A model generated the notes under the pieces. It was not told the DNA's origin. It saw only the letters and a list, made by a program, of their open reading frames with translations, and ran no database searches. The position numbers and the translations under genes are program-made. A stretch of 61,336 bases of DNA from Propionibacteriaceae bacterium AM104-82 (GTDB taxonomy: Bacteria; Actinomycetota; Actinomycetes; Propionibacteriales; Propionibacteriaceae), in the NCBI GenBank assembly GCA_027658995.1, contig JAQDQK010000020.1, forward strand, positions 1 to 61,336, given 5' to 3'. Below are positions 7,312 to 17,109 of the stretch, in pieces. Within the stretch, counting starts at the first letter, position 1, and each line of letters starts with the position of its first letter.

Positions 7312-7920
7312 TCAGCCCTCCAGTTCGTCCAATGCCAGGTTCAACTCCACCACATTGACCCGGACCTCGGACAAGTATCCAACGCCGGAGGTGTTCGCCT
7401 TCACCAGGTCGGCGACCCGGCCGGGTTCGAGGCCGCGGGCAGCAGCGACCCGGTCGACTTGGATGGCGGCATAGGCCGTCGAGATCTCGGGGTCGAGGCC
7501 GGAACTGGACGCCGTCACGGCGTCGACCGGGACGGAGGACTCGGGCACCGAGTTGAACTCCGCGACCGCCGCCCGCCGCTCGGCGATGGCCGCGACCAGG
7601 TCGGGGTTGTTGGGGCCGAGGTTGCTGCCGGAGGAGGCCGACCCGTCGTAGCCGTCACCCGCCGCGGAGGGGCGGGACTGGAAGTACCGCGGCAGCGGGG
7701 CGCCGTCCGCGTCGACGAAGGCCTGCCCGATCAGCTTCGAGCCGACCACCTGTCCGGAGGCATCGCGCACCAGCGAGCCGTCGGCCTGCCAGGGGAGGAT
7801 CACCTGGCCGAGGCCGGTGATCGCGAGCGGGTAGGCAAGCCCGAGCACGATGGTGAGCAGCACCATGGCGCGCAGCGCGACGGCGGTCTGCCTCGTGATG
7901 AGGCGCAGGGAGTGAGGCAT
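7312..7920 (-). CDS. kdpC: KdpC, K+-transporting ATPase subunit C
   Basis: The 202-aa single-span subunit of the KdpFABC complex. It has an N-terminal transmembrane helix (LRAMVLLTIVLGLAYPLAITG) and a periplasmic/extracytoplasmic domain with the family motifs YFQSRPS and DAVTASSSGLDPEIS. KdpC is thought to assist ATP binding and complex assembly. It starts 10 bp after the kdpB stop and ends 4 bp before kdpD. Confidence 0.97.
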   Translation of the reverse strand: MPHSLRLITRQTAVALRAMVLLTIVLGLAYPLAITGLGQVILPWQADGSLVRDASGQVVGSKLIGQAFVDADGAPLPRYFQSRPSAAGDGYDGSASSGSNLGPNNPDLVAAIAERRAAVAEFNSVPESSVPVDAVTASSSGLDPEISTAYAAIQVDRVAAARGLEPGRVADLVKANTSGVGYLSEVRVNVVELNLALDELEG

Positions 7921-7930
7921 ATCGGACCTT

Positions 7931-10015
7931 TCAGAATCCGGGGATCAGGCGCACGACGAGGTCGATGAGCCAGATCCCGACAAAGGGGGTGACGACGCCG
8001 CCGAGGCCGTAGATCGCCAGGTTGCGGCCCAGGATCTGGGCGGCTCCTGCGGGGCGGTACTTCACGCCGCGCAGCGCGAGCGGCACGAGCGCGATGATCA
8101 CCAGGGCGTTGAAGATGATCGCGGAGGCGACCGCGGAGGCGGGGGAGTGCAGGCCCATCACGTTCAGCGCGGCGAGTCCCGGGAAGACGCCCATGAACAT
8201 CGCGGGGATGATCGCGAAGTACTTGGCGATGTCGTTGGCGATGGAGAACGTGGTGAGCGCCCCGCGGGTGATCAGCAATTGCTTGCCGATGGCGACGATG
8301 TCGATGAGCTTGGTCGGGTCGGAGTCGAGGTCGACCATGTTGCCCGCCTCCTTCGCCGCGGAGGTGCCCGTGTTCATGGCCACGCCGACGTCGGCCTGCG
8401 CGAGCGCTGGGGCGTCGTTGGTGCCGTCCCCGGTCATGGCGACCAGCCGGCCGCCCTCCTGTTCGCGCCGGATGTAGTCGAGCTTCTGCTCGGGGGTCGC
8501 CTCGGCGATGAAGTCGTCGACGCCCGCCTCGCGGGCGATCGCGGCGGCGGTCAGCGGGTTGTCGCCGGTGACCATCACGGTGCGGATGCCCATCGAGCGC
8601 AGCTCGTCGAAGCGCTCCCGGAGGCCGTCCTTGACGATGTCCTTCAGGTGCACGACGCCGAGGATGCTCTCATGGCGGGGGCCCTTGGAGGCGACCACCA
8701 GCGGCGTTCCGCCTGAGGCGCCGATCTCGTCTGCGATCTCGATCGTCTCCTCGCTCGACAGGTCGAGCCAGGCGAGCACCGCGGACGAGGCGCCCTTGCG
8801 GATCTCGGTGCCGTCGGGAAGGTCGAGGCCCGACATCCGGGTCTGGGCCGTGAACGGCACTGGGACGGCGCCGAGTTGACGCTCCGGCGTGACGCCCAGC
8901 TCGGCGGCCAACTCGACGATCGAGGAGCCCTCCGGGGTGGGGTCGCTCAGCGAGGCGAGCGCCGCGAAGTGGGCGAGCCGCTTGGCGTCGACCCCCTCCA
9001 GCGGCAGGAACTCGGCCGCGCGCCGGTTGCCGTAGGTGATGGTGCCTGTCTTGTCGAGAAGCAGCGTCGACACGTCGCCCGCCGCCTCGACGGCGCGCCC
9101 GGACATGGCCAGCACGTTGCGCTGCACCAGTCGGTCCATGCCCGCGATGCCGATCGCCGACAGCAGCGCTCCGATGGTGGTGGGGATCAGGCACACCAGA
9201 AGGGCGATCAGCACGGTCAGGGAGACCGGCTGCGCCCCAGCCGAGGCGATCGGGTTCAGCGTGAACACGACCACCAGGAAGACGATGGACAGCCCGGCGA
9301 GCAGGATCGATAGGGCGATCTCGTTGGGGGTGCGCTGCCGGGCGGAGCCCTCGACGAGCGCGATCATCCGGTCGACGAAGGTCTCGCCCGGCTTGGACGT
9401 GATCCTCACCACGATCCGGTCGGACAGCACGCGGGTGCCGCCGGTGACGGCGCTGCGGTCGCCTCCCGACTCGCGAACCACCGGGGCGGACTCGCCGGTG
9501 ATGGCCGACTCGTCGACCGAGGCGATGCCCCACACGATGTCGCCGTCGCCGGGGATGGTCTCGCCCGCGGAGATGACGACGACGTCGCCGAGCCTCAGTT
9601 CGGAGGAGGCGACCTCCTGCGTCGAGGCCCGCTCGGCGCCCGCGTCCGTGTCCGCGTCGTAGCGCTGCACGCGGTGCGCGGTGGTGCTGGTGCGCGTCCT
9701 GCGCAGCGACTCGGCCTGCGCCTTGCCGCGGCCCTCGGCGACCGATTCGGCGAGGTTCGCGAACAGCACCGTCAACCACAGGCAGCCTGCGATGAGCGCG
9801 GTGAAGCTGACGGGCACCGCGGTCCCGCCCGACGGCCTGGGCCCGCCGAGGAACGGTTCGGCGAGGGCAAGCGCCGTCGTCAGGGCGGCGCCGACCCAGA
9901 CCAGGAACATCACGGGGTTTCGCCACTGGGCCCGCGGGTCCAGCTTCCGGAAGGCGCCGGGAAGCGCCTGCGCCCACTGCCCGCGGCGGGGTTGGGCGGC
10001 CTTGGTGGTGGTCAT
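7931..10015 (-). CDS. kdpB: KdpB, K+-transporting P-type ATPase catalytic subunit
   Basis: The 694-aa P-type ATPase energises K+ import. Visible motifs are TGES near 173-176 (actuator), DKTGT with phosphorylated D321, and [18 protein letters not shown] in the P domain, with the expected transmembrane groups. The ATG at 10015 overlaps the kdpA stop by four bases. The frame stays open far upstream through kdpA, but that part is antisense-like low-complexity sequence and is not coding. Confidence 0.98.
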   Translation of the reverse strand: MTTTKAAQPRRGQWAQALPGAFRKLDPRAQWRNPVMFLVWVGAALTTALALAEPFLGGPRPSGGTAVPVSFTALIAGCLWLTVLFANLAESVAEGRGKAQAESLRRTRTSTTAHRVQRYDADTDAGAERASTQEVASSELRLGDVVVISAGETIPGDGDIVWGIASVDESAITGESAPVVRESGGDRSAVTGGTRVLSDRIVVRITSKPGETFVDRMIALVEGSARQRTPNEIALSILLAGLSIVFLVVVFTLNPIASAGAQPVSLTVLIALLVCLIPTTIGALLSAIGIAGMDRLVQRNVLAMSGRAVEAAGDVSTLLLDKTGTITYGNRRAAEFLPLEGVDAKRLAHFAALASLSDPTPEGSSIVELAAELGVTPERQLGAVPVPFTAQTRMSGLDLPDGTEIRKGASSAVLAWLDLSSEETIEIADEIGASGGTPLVVASKGPRHESILGVVHLKDIVKDGLRERFDELRSMGIRTVMVTGDNPLTAAAIAREAGVDDFIAEATPEQKLDYIRREQEGGRLVAMTGDGTNDAPALAQADVGVAMNTGTSAAKEAGNMVDLDSDPTKLIDIVAIGKQLLITRGALTTFSIANDIAKYFAIIPAMFMGVFPGLAALNVMGLHSPASAVASAIIFNALVIIALVPLALRGVKYRPAGAAQILGRNLAIYGLGGVVTPFVGIWLIDLVVRLIPGF

Positions 10016-11688
10016 CGGAAAAGTCCTTCGGCGAGCGGCCCGAGCGTGAGGGCCGGGAAGTAGGTGAGGGCGGAGACGATGAGCACGACGCCGATCATCA
10101 GGAACACGAACAGCGGACGGTGCGTCGGAAGGGTGCCGACCGTCGCATCGGCGGGGCTCGCGGACGCGAAGGAGCCCGCGAGCGCGAGCACCAGCGCGAT
10201 CGGCACGAACCGGCCGATCAGGATCGCCAGGCCGAGCGCCGTGTTGAACCAAGGCGTGTCCGCCGTCAGGCCCGCGAACGCGGAGCCGTTGTTGTTGGCG
10301 GCGGAGGTGAAGGCGTAGATGACCTCCGACGTGCCGTGCGGGCCAGGGTTGAGGATCGAGGTGTCGCGCACCGAGTCGCTGACGCCGGGCAGCGCGAAGC
10401 TGAGCGCGGTGCCCGCCAGCACGAGCGTCGGGGTGACCAGGATGTAGAGGCTTGCGAGCTTGACCTCGCGCGGGCCGACCTTCTTGCCCAGGAACTCCGG
10501 CGTGCGGCCGACGAGCAGGCCGGCCACGAACACCGAGATGATCGCCATCACGAGCAGGCCGTAGAGGCCCGCGCCGACGCCGCCGGGGCTGACTTCGCCG
10601 AGCATCATGTTGAGCATCGGCATCATGCCGCCGAGCGAGGTGTAGGAGTCGTGCATCGAGTTGACGGCGCCGGTGGAGGTGCCGGTGCTCGTGGTCGCGA
10701 ACAGCGCCGATCCGATGATCCCGAAGCGGGTCTCCTTGCCTTCCAACGCTGCCCCTGCGAGCGCGGGTGCCGCGTCGCGCGCCGTCGACTCGAGGGCGAC
10801 GAGGATCGAGTAGGAGGCCGTGTAGAGCAGGGCCATGACGCTGAGCGTCGCGTAGCCCTGACGGACGTCTCCCACCATCCGGCCGTAGGCGCGGGTCAGC
10901 GAGAAGGGGATCACCAGCATCAGGAAGATCTCGAAGTAGTTGGTGAGCACGCCCGGGTTCTCGAACGGGTGCGACGAGTTGGCGTTGAAGAAGCCGCCGC
11001 CGTTGGTGCCGAGCAGTTTGATGACCTCCTGCGAGGCCACCGGCCCTCCCGGGATCGCCTGGTCGGCGCCCGCGACGGTGGTGATGTGGGTCATGCCCGC
11101 GAGGTTCTGGGTGACGCCTGCGGCGATCAGCAGCAGGGCGCCGACCACGCTGATCGGAAGCAGCACCCGCAGCAGGCCTCGGGTGAGGTCGACCCAGAAG
11201 TTGCCGATCAGGCCGGTCGACCGTGCGGCGAGGCCCCGGACAAGGGCGATCGCCACGGCCATGCCGACGGCGGCGGAGACGAAGTTCTGCACGGTGAGGC
11301 CTGCCATCTGGACCAGGTGCCCCATCGTCAGTTCGGGCGAATAGGACTGCCAGTTGGTGTTGCCCACGAACGAGGCCGCCGTGTTGAACGACAGCGCGGG
11401 CGGGACGGGGCCGTTGCCAAGGGACAGCGGCAGCCACTGCTGGACCCGCTGCAGCGTGTAGAGGATCAGCATCCCGACGGCGGAGAACGCGAGAAGGCCG
11501 TGCAGGTAGGCCCGCCACGTCTGCCCCTGGTCGGGGTCGACGCCGAGGCCGCGGTAGACCCACCGCTCGACGCGCCAGTGCTTCGTCGAGGTGTAGGTCC
11601 AGGCAAGGCAGTCGCCGAACGGCCGGTAGGCCAGGGCGAGCGGGACGGCGACGGCGAGCAGCGTCAGGGCTGCGGCCAGTGCGGTCAT
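10012..11688 (-). CDS. kdpA: KdpA, K+-binding and channel-like subunit
   Basis: The 558-aa polytopic protein (family about 557-560) forms the selectivity filter of the complex. The pore regions [27 protein letters not shown] and [10 protein letters not shown] are present. The ATG at 11688 overlaps the kdpF stop by four bases (ATGA), matching the tight coupling through the operon. Confidence 0.98.
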   Translation of the reverse strand: MTALAAALTLLAVAVPLALAYRPFGDCLAWTYTSTKHWRVERWVYRGLGVDPDQGQTWRAYLHGLLAFSAVGMLILYTLQRVQQWLPLSLGNGPVPPALSFNTAASFVGNTNWQSYSPELTMGHLVQMAGLTVQNFVSAAVGMAVAIALVRGLAARSTGLIGNFWVDLTRGLLRVLLPISVVGALLLIAAGVTQNLAGMTHITTVAGADQAIPGGPVASQEVIKLLGTNGGGFFNANSSHPFENPGVLTNYFEIFLMLVIPFSLTRAYGRMVGDVRQGYATLSVMALLYTASYSILVALESTARDAAPALAGAALEGKETRFGIIGSALFATTSTGTSTGAVNSMHDSYTSLGGMMPMLNMMLGEVSPGGVGAGLYGLLVMAIISVFVAGLLVGRTPEFLGKKVGPREVKLASLYILVTPTLVLAGTALSFALPGVSDSVRDTSILNPGPHGTSEVIYAFTSAANNNGSAFAGLTADTPWFNTALGLAILIGRFVPIALVLALAGSFASASPADATVGTLPTHRPLFVFLMIGVVLIVSALTYFPALTLGPLAEGLFR

Positions 11689-11777
11689 GAGAAGCGCTCC
11701 GGGCGCACGAGCGCGGCGAGCAGGTAACAGATGGCCGCCACCGCGAGCACGGTGGCGACGATGTCGAAGGCGATCAC
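11685..11777 (-). CDS. kdpF: KdpF small stabilising subunit
   Basis: A 30-aa single-helix protein starting at GTG 11777. It ends [13 protein letters not shown], a typical KdpF tail, and directly overlaps kdpA. KdpF stabilises the KdpABC complex in the membrane. A GGGGG tract 11 bases upstream may be its ribosome-binding site, but coupling to the preceding 27-aa frame (TGTGA overlap) is more likely to bring in ribosomes. Confidence 0.88.
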   Translation of the reverse strand: MIAFDIVATVLAVAAICYLLAALVRPERFS

Positions 11778-11857
11778 AGCCGTTCGACCCCCTTAGCGAG
11801 CAGGCCAACAGCGACGAACAGCGCGATGGTGATGAGCACATAGACGATGTCGAGCAT
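11774..11857 (-). CDS. 27-aa membrane small ORF heading the kdp operon
   Basis: ATG at 11857 has AGGAG five bases upstream, the best ribosome-binding site in the operon. The product is a single hydrophobic helix ([20 protein letters not shown]) ending AKGVERL, with acidic D3 near the N-terminus and basic residues at the C-terminus. Its stop overlaps the kdpF GTG. Similar short frames upstream of kdpF occur in other actinobacteria as far as I recall, but no function is established. It could be an extra Kdp subunit or a coupling leader. Confidence 0.7.
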   Translation of the reverse strand: MLDIVYVLITIALFVAVGLLAKGVERL

Positions 11858-11939
11858 GAGGGCTCCTAGTAGTTCTGCGCCCTCGGTGGGCACGCCCTCA
11901 GCCAACTCCGACTCCCGGCGCGGCGACAGCGTCCTAACG

Positions 11940-12120
11940 GCTTCCATACGACCTCGGGGGTCGGCCTGACGGGTTGCCTACACCCGAGGTGGGGCCCGCC
12001 CGGCGGGGTGAGACGCCGCCCGTCACATCGCCGACCCCCGCGGTGCCGAGGGCCGTCCCTCTTCTGGTTGGCCATCCGTCGGGGATCTGCCGCACCCGGC
12101 GTGTCGGCCAACGGCCGGGC
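11940..12120 (-). promoter_or_regulatory. Structured kdp leader, candidate c-di-AMP-type riboswitch
   Basis: The 318 bp between the kdp small ORF and 12176 contain no supported gene on either strand but strong RNA structure. CGGGGGTCGGC (11955-11965) pairs with GCCGACCCCCG (12030-12040), extended by TGACGGG/CCCGTCA (11967-11973 with 12019-12025). The same GGG tract also fits ACCTCGGG/CCCGAGGT (11951-11958 with 11983-11990), so the two folds exclude each other. The minus-strand RNA contains GGCAACCCGUCAGG, reminiscent of the AACCCGUCAGCUAACC end of ydaO-type c-di-AMP riboswitches. Such riboswitches are known to control kdp in Bacillus. Class assignment is tentative. Confidence 0.4.
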
Positions 12121-12175
12121 GTAGCGTGAAATCAGGTACACAAGGGCATTCGCCCGCAACGAAAGGGTTTCTTCC

Positions 12176-12769
12176 ATGACCGAATACGTGGCAATCGTGA
12201 CCTTCCCCGCCGTGGCCGACGCCTTCAAGGCGGAGTCCGACCTGAAGGCCTCACCCGTCTCGAGCGCGGTGGTCGCGGCCGCGCTGATCCAGCGCGACGC
12301 CGACGGCAGGCTCTCCGCGCCCGAGGGCAGCGACCTGGATGCAGGAGGCGGCTACCTTGGCGGCTCGCTGATCGGCCTGCTGGTCGGCGCGCTCGGCGGT
12401 CCGCTCGGGATGCTGCTCGGCTGGGGCGCTGGCGGGCTGATCGGCGGCCTGTCCGATCTTGACCGCGCGCAGGGCCAGTCCTCGGTGCTCGGCTCGATGG
12501 CAAAGGAGATCGCGCCCGGCCACAACGCGCTGATCCTGCAGACCGACGAGCCAGACACGACGGCGCTCGACCAGTTCGTCGCCAGCCAGGGCGGCGCGAT
12601 CACGCGCGTCCCGCTCGGCCAGGTGCTCGACGAGTTGGAGGCCGAGCAGGACGCCGCGGAGGCGGCGCGCAAGGCGGCCTCCGAGGAGTTGCGCAAGCAG
12701 CGCAAGGAGGAGCGCCACGAGAAGTGGGACGAGCGCGTCGCGGCGCTCAAGGCGAAGTTCGACAAGTAG
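12176..12769 (+). CDS. DUF1269-like membrane protein
   Basis: A 197-aa protein with an N-terminal alpha/beta segment, a Gly/Leu-rich hairpin of two hydrophobic stretches near 58-95 (GGYLGGSLIGLLVGALGG, MLLGWGAGGLIGG), a second soluble part, and a charged coiled-coil tail rich in E, K and R from about residue 150. This resembles proteins annotated DUF1269. Function is unknown. It is divergent from kdp across the structured leader, so part of that leader could be its own 5' region. GAAAGGG lies 10 bases before the ATG. Confidence 0.75.
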   Translation: MTEYVAIVTFPAVADAFKAESDLKASPVSSAVVAAALIQRDADGRLSAPEGSDLDAGGGYLGGSLIGLLVGALGGPLGMLLGWGAGGLIGGLSDLDRAQGQSSVLGSMAKEIAPGHNALILQTDEPDTTALDQFVASQGGAITRVPLGQVLDELEAEQDAAEAARKAASEELRKQRKEERHEKWDERVAALKAKFDK

Positions 12770-12773
12770 CAGG

Positions 12774-13999
<1,226 letters not shown>

Positions 14000-14002
14000 C
14001 GA

Positions 14003-14698
14003 CTAGCCCGGCACGCCCGCGGCGGCCAGCGCCTCCTCGACGTGGATGCGGGTCGTCGGGAAGACCGCCACGTCGACGTCGTCGGGGCCGATCAGCAGTT
14101 CGAGTTCGGTGCAGCCGAGGATCACGCCCCGGGCCCCGGCCGCTGCCAGCGTCGAGATGACGCCGCGCAGCGCCTCGCGGGACTCGTCGCGCACGATGCC
14201 CCGGACCAGTTCCTCGTAGATCACCCGGTGCACCACCGCCCGGTCGTCCGCCTCGGGGACGAGCACCTCGATGCCCGCGGCGGCGACCCGCTCCCGGTAG
14301 AACGGTTGCTCCATGGTGAAGGCCGTTCCGAGCAGCGCGACGGTGCCCACGCAGGCGCGCTTCACGGCGGCGGCGGTCGCGTCGGCCAGGTGCAGCACCG
14401 GGATGGTGACTGCAGAGTCGACGGCGTCGTAGACCTTGTGCATGGTGTTGGTGCAGATCAGCAGCAGGTCGGCGCCCGCCAACTCGAGCGCTGCGGCCCT
14501 GGCCGCGAGGGCGCGTCCTGCGTCATCCCAGCGGGCCTCCGACTGCATGGCCTCGATGTCGGCGAAGTCGACGGAGTCGAGCAGGATGCGCGCCGAGTGC
14601 AGGCCGCCGAGTCGGTCGCGGACCAGTTCGTTGGCGATCCGGTAGTACTGGGCCGTCGACTCCCAACTCATCCCGCCGAGCATCCCGATCCGCAGCAT
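14003..14698 (-). CDS. Aspartate/glutamate racemase family protein
   Basis: A 231-aa two-domain racemase fold. N-terminal GMLGGMSWESTAQYYR is characteristic of the YgeA-type aspartate racemase branch. The paired catalytic cysteines are C82 (ICTNTMHK) and C196 (ILGCTELELL). Start ATG 14698 is chosen over the in-frame one at 14737 because GGAGA lies six bases upstream and the domain begins immediately. It probably interconverts L- and D-amino acids. Substrate preference is unknown. Confidence 0.9.
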   Translation of the reverse strand: MLRIGMLGGMSWESTAQYYRIANELVRDRLGGLHSARILLDSVDFADIEAMQSEARWDDAGRALAARAAALELAGADLLLICTNTMHKVYDAVDSAVTIPVLHLADATAAAVKRACVGTVALLGTAFTMEQPFYRERVAAAGIEVLVPEADDRAVVHRVIYEELVRGIVRDESREALRGVISTLAAAGARGVILGCTELELLIGPDDVDVAVFPTTRIHVEEALAAAGVPG

Positions 14699-14770
14699 CC
14701 AAGTCTCCTCGTGGTGTGGGTGGGGCAAGCCTGCCACAGCGGTGGTCCGCAGTTCCCCGTCAGGACCGGG

Positions 14771-16315
14771 TCAGTCGTGCAGCCACGGGGGATCGATCTC
14801 GGGCGCGACAGCGCGGGGCTCCCACTGGCGCCACCAGGCGTCCGCGCCGGGCGGCAGCGGGATGTCGGACGCGGACCGGACGACGTCGCGCAGGGCCGTC
14901 TTGGCCGAGGCGAGCGCCGTGTGGCGCCGCCTGTCCGGCTCGGAGGTGGCCAGGTAGTCGTTCTCGGCCTGCAGCGCGCGGAGCCGTGCCTCGATGAGCC
15001 GACGGTGCCGCGCCTCGGCGGCCGCGTCCAGGTGCAGGTGCTGCTCGGCGGCGCGCAGCCACCCGTAGGCCTCGTTGATCGCGATCAGCGCGGGGTCGAC
15101 CGTCATGGCGTCGTGGACGCTCAACTCGGGGTAGATGACGATGGAGCCCGCCGAGTGGGCGTAGGCAAGTTCGTCGCGGCCTGCCTCGTCGATCAGGATC
15201 TCCGTGGAGCGCATCACGATCGTGAACAGGTCAGCGTCGGCCATCGAGGCCCGCCGGTGCACGCCGGTCGACTGCGAACTGACGATGTAGTTGCGGGCCG
15301 CGCCCAGGTGCCCGATGGCCAGTTCTGCGGGCAGGTTCTCCCGCGCGCCGCCGTCGACGTAGGTCTCGTCCCCGATCGGCACTGGCCGGAACACGGCAGG
15401 GATCGCGCAGGAGGCGAGCACCCCGACGCCCAGGTCGTGGCTGGTGTCGCCGACCGGTTGGTTGTTGCGGTCGACAAGGGTGCCCTTCTCCGTCATGAAC
15501 CGCAGTTCGCCCGACTCCAGCGCGACCATCGCGATCCGCAGCGTTGCCCCGGAGGCGGCCACGCGGGCCGGGAAGAACATCTCCTCGCGCAGCAGTTCGA
15601 CGAGCACCGGGCCGGGCCGGTACATCGACTTGGTGGCCTCGAGGCCGTGCGCGATGACGTTGAGGTCGCTGCCGAGCCGGGGCAGCCGGCCCAGGTGCGA
15701 CGCGATGCTCGACAGCGCGTTCAGCGACCACTCGGAGCGCACCGGCGTCTCGGAGTCCGGCGTGAGCGCCAGTTCGAGCGGGTTCGGCGCGGTCACCGGT
15801 TCGGGCGGCGACGGGGAACTCGTCGGCTCGGTGCGCAGGAACTGCAGCAGCGGTGGGCGCGGCTTCGGGGGAGCGGGCTTCGGCTCGGGCTTGGCAGGGC
15901 GCACCAGTTCCAGCCACTGCGGGCCCTCGGTGGCGAGCCGGTCGTACCACGGGCGCGGGGTGAACATGTCGTTCGGCTCCGTCATGGCGTCCCAGATCGA
16001 CCGCAGCCTGCGCAGGTACTCCCGCTGCCCCTCGCGCTCTGCCGACTGCGCAAGCGACGAAGCGATGATCGACCCTGCTGAGGCGCCGACGAAGATCGTC
16101 GGCGTGAACTGATCGTCGTGCCGGTAGAGGTAGTCCAGCGCCCCCAACTGGAAACTCGCCCTCGAGCCGCCGCCCGACAGCACGCACGAGACGACCTCTG
16201 GGCGCGGGGTGAGCGAGAAGAACGGGAGCCCGAACCAACCCTTGCCTGCCTTGCCTGCCATGCCAACAAGGGTAGCGAGGGCGGCGGCCGTCAGGGTGCG
16301 ACCTCGGTCGGTCAT
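14771..16315 (-). CDS. Patatin-like phospholipase
   Basis: A 514-aa lipid acyl hydrolase. It has the oxyanion loop GGGSRAS (48-54, Ser in place of the usual Gly), the nucleophile elbow GASAGS with S79, and the dyad Asp D321 in DGG. Between them lies a Pro/Lys/Glu-rich insertion (about 140-180), unusual for the core family, and a long helical C-terminal extension follows. A weak hydrophobic segment at the N-terminus may associate with the membrane. Its ATG lies only 17 bp from the divergent pentapeptide-repeat gene. Confidence 0.9.
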   Translation of the reverse strand: MTDRGRTLTAAALATLVGMAGKAGKGWFGLPFFSLTPRPEVVSCVLSGGGSRASFQLGALDYLYRHDDQFTPTIFVGASAGSIIASSLAQSAEREGQREYLRRLRSIWDAMTEPNDMFTPRPWYDRLATEGPQWLELVRPAKPEPKPAPPKPRPPLLQFLRTEPTSSPSPPEPVTAPNPLELALTPDSETPVRSEWSLNALSSIASHLGRLPRLGSDLNVIAHGLEATKSMYRPGPVLVELLREEMFFPARVAASGATLRIAMVALESGELRFMTEKGTLVDRNNQPVGDTSHDLGVGVLASCAIPAVFRPVPIGDETYVDGGARENLPAELAIGHLGAARNYIVSSQSTGVHRRASMADADLFTIVMRSTEILIDEAGRDELAYAHSAGSIVIYPELSVHDAMTVDPALIAINEAYGWLRAAEQHLHLDAAAEARHRRLIEARLRALQAENDYLATSEPDRRRHTALASAKTALRDVVRSASDIPLPPGADAWWRQWEPRAVAPEIDPPWLHD

Positions 16316-16332
16316 CGGTACCCTCAGGGTCC

Positions 16333-16935
16333 ATGGGCATCGATCTGCAGGACCTGTTGGAGGACGGCTACATCGAGGGGGCCGACGAGAAGGGCGTCGT
16401 CTTCGGAGGGCCGGAGCGGCACGGGCTGCGGATCCTGGACAGCCGCTTCACCGACGCGGACCTGAGCGGCGGGCGGCTGATCGGCTGCCGCCTGGCAGAC
16501 GTCGAGATCGCCTCCTCGCGCGCCACCGACCTGTCGCTGGCGAAGTCGAGCCTGCAGGACGTGACCATCACCGAGTCCCGGATCGGCGCGATCCAGGCGT
16601 TCGCGGGCACCTGGACGAGGGTGCGCATCGTCGGAGGCAAGATCGACTACCTGAACCTGCGCGGCACCACCATCAACCGGCTCGAGATCGACCGGGCGGT
16701 GATCGGCGAACTGGACCTGTCGGAGGCCAAGGTCGAGGTGCTGAACTTCGTCGACGCCAGCATCGGCAAGCTGATCCTGACCAATTCCCGGACCAAGCGC
16801 GTCGACCTGCGCGGCGCGCGACTGCAGGGGCTCGAGTCGAACCCCGAGGGCATGCGGGGAGTCAAGCTCGGCTACGACCAGGCGACCGAACTCGCCCCCG
16901 TGCTCGCCGACATCCTCGGGATCACCGTGGCGTGA
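16333..16935 (+). CDS. Pentapeptide-repeat protein
   Basis: A 200-aa right-handed beta-helix protein built of A(D/N)LxX-like units, for example DSRFTDADLSGGRLIGCRLAD, with later IDYLNLRGTTINRLEIDR and LDLSEAKVEVLNF turns. Function is not predictable; some members mimic DNA and others are structural. TACCCT (16319-16324) lies 8 nt before the ATG and no ribosome-binding site is seen, so the mRNA is probably leaderless. It is divergent from the patatin gene. Confidence 0.85.
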   Translation: MGIDLQDLLEDGYIEGADEKGVVFGGPERHGLRILDSRFTDADLSGGRLIGCRLADVEIASSRATDLSLAKSSLQDVTITESRIGAIQAFAGTWTRVRIVGGKIDYLNLRGTTINRLEIDRAVIGELDLSEAKVEVLNFVDASIGKLILTNSRTKRVDLRGARLQGLESNPEGMRGVKLGYDQATELAPVLADILGITVA

Positions 16936-16942
16936 GCGCCGC

Positions 16943-17095
16943 CTACTTGCCGAGCCGCTTCAGCAGTTCGGCGTAGCGGGTCCGCGCCCACACCGACGCG
17001 GCCTCCACCCGCTCGCCGTGCGTCGCCTGACCGCCGACCGGCCCGGTCGGCGGCCCGGTTTCGGGCCTGGGTGCGTGGTCTTCCCGTTCGGCCAT
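16943..17095 (-). CDS. Small basic/helical protein (50 aa)
   Basis: A short frame 14 bp past the glycyl-tRNA synthetase stop on the same strand. It starts at ATG 17095. The N-terminal 30 residues are Pro/Gly-rich and the C-terminal part (VEAASVWARTRYAELLKRLGK) is an amphipathic helix. A GAGG tract 11 bases upstream is a weak ribosome-binding site. Codon use matches its neighbours. It may be cotranscribed with the synthetase. No family is recognised. Confidence 0.5.
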   Translation of the reverse strand: MAEREDHAPRPETGPPTGPVGGQATHGERVEAASVWARTRYAELLKRLGK

Positions 17096-17109
17096 GGTGT
17101 GTCCGATCC

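Noticed and set aside
10016..11563. N-terminal extension of KdpB into an apparent 1210-aa protein
   Set aside because: The extra part is an out-of-frame reading of kdpA with no family match. KdpB starts at ATG 10015, overlapping the kdpA stop.
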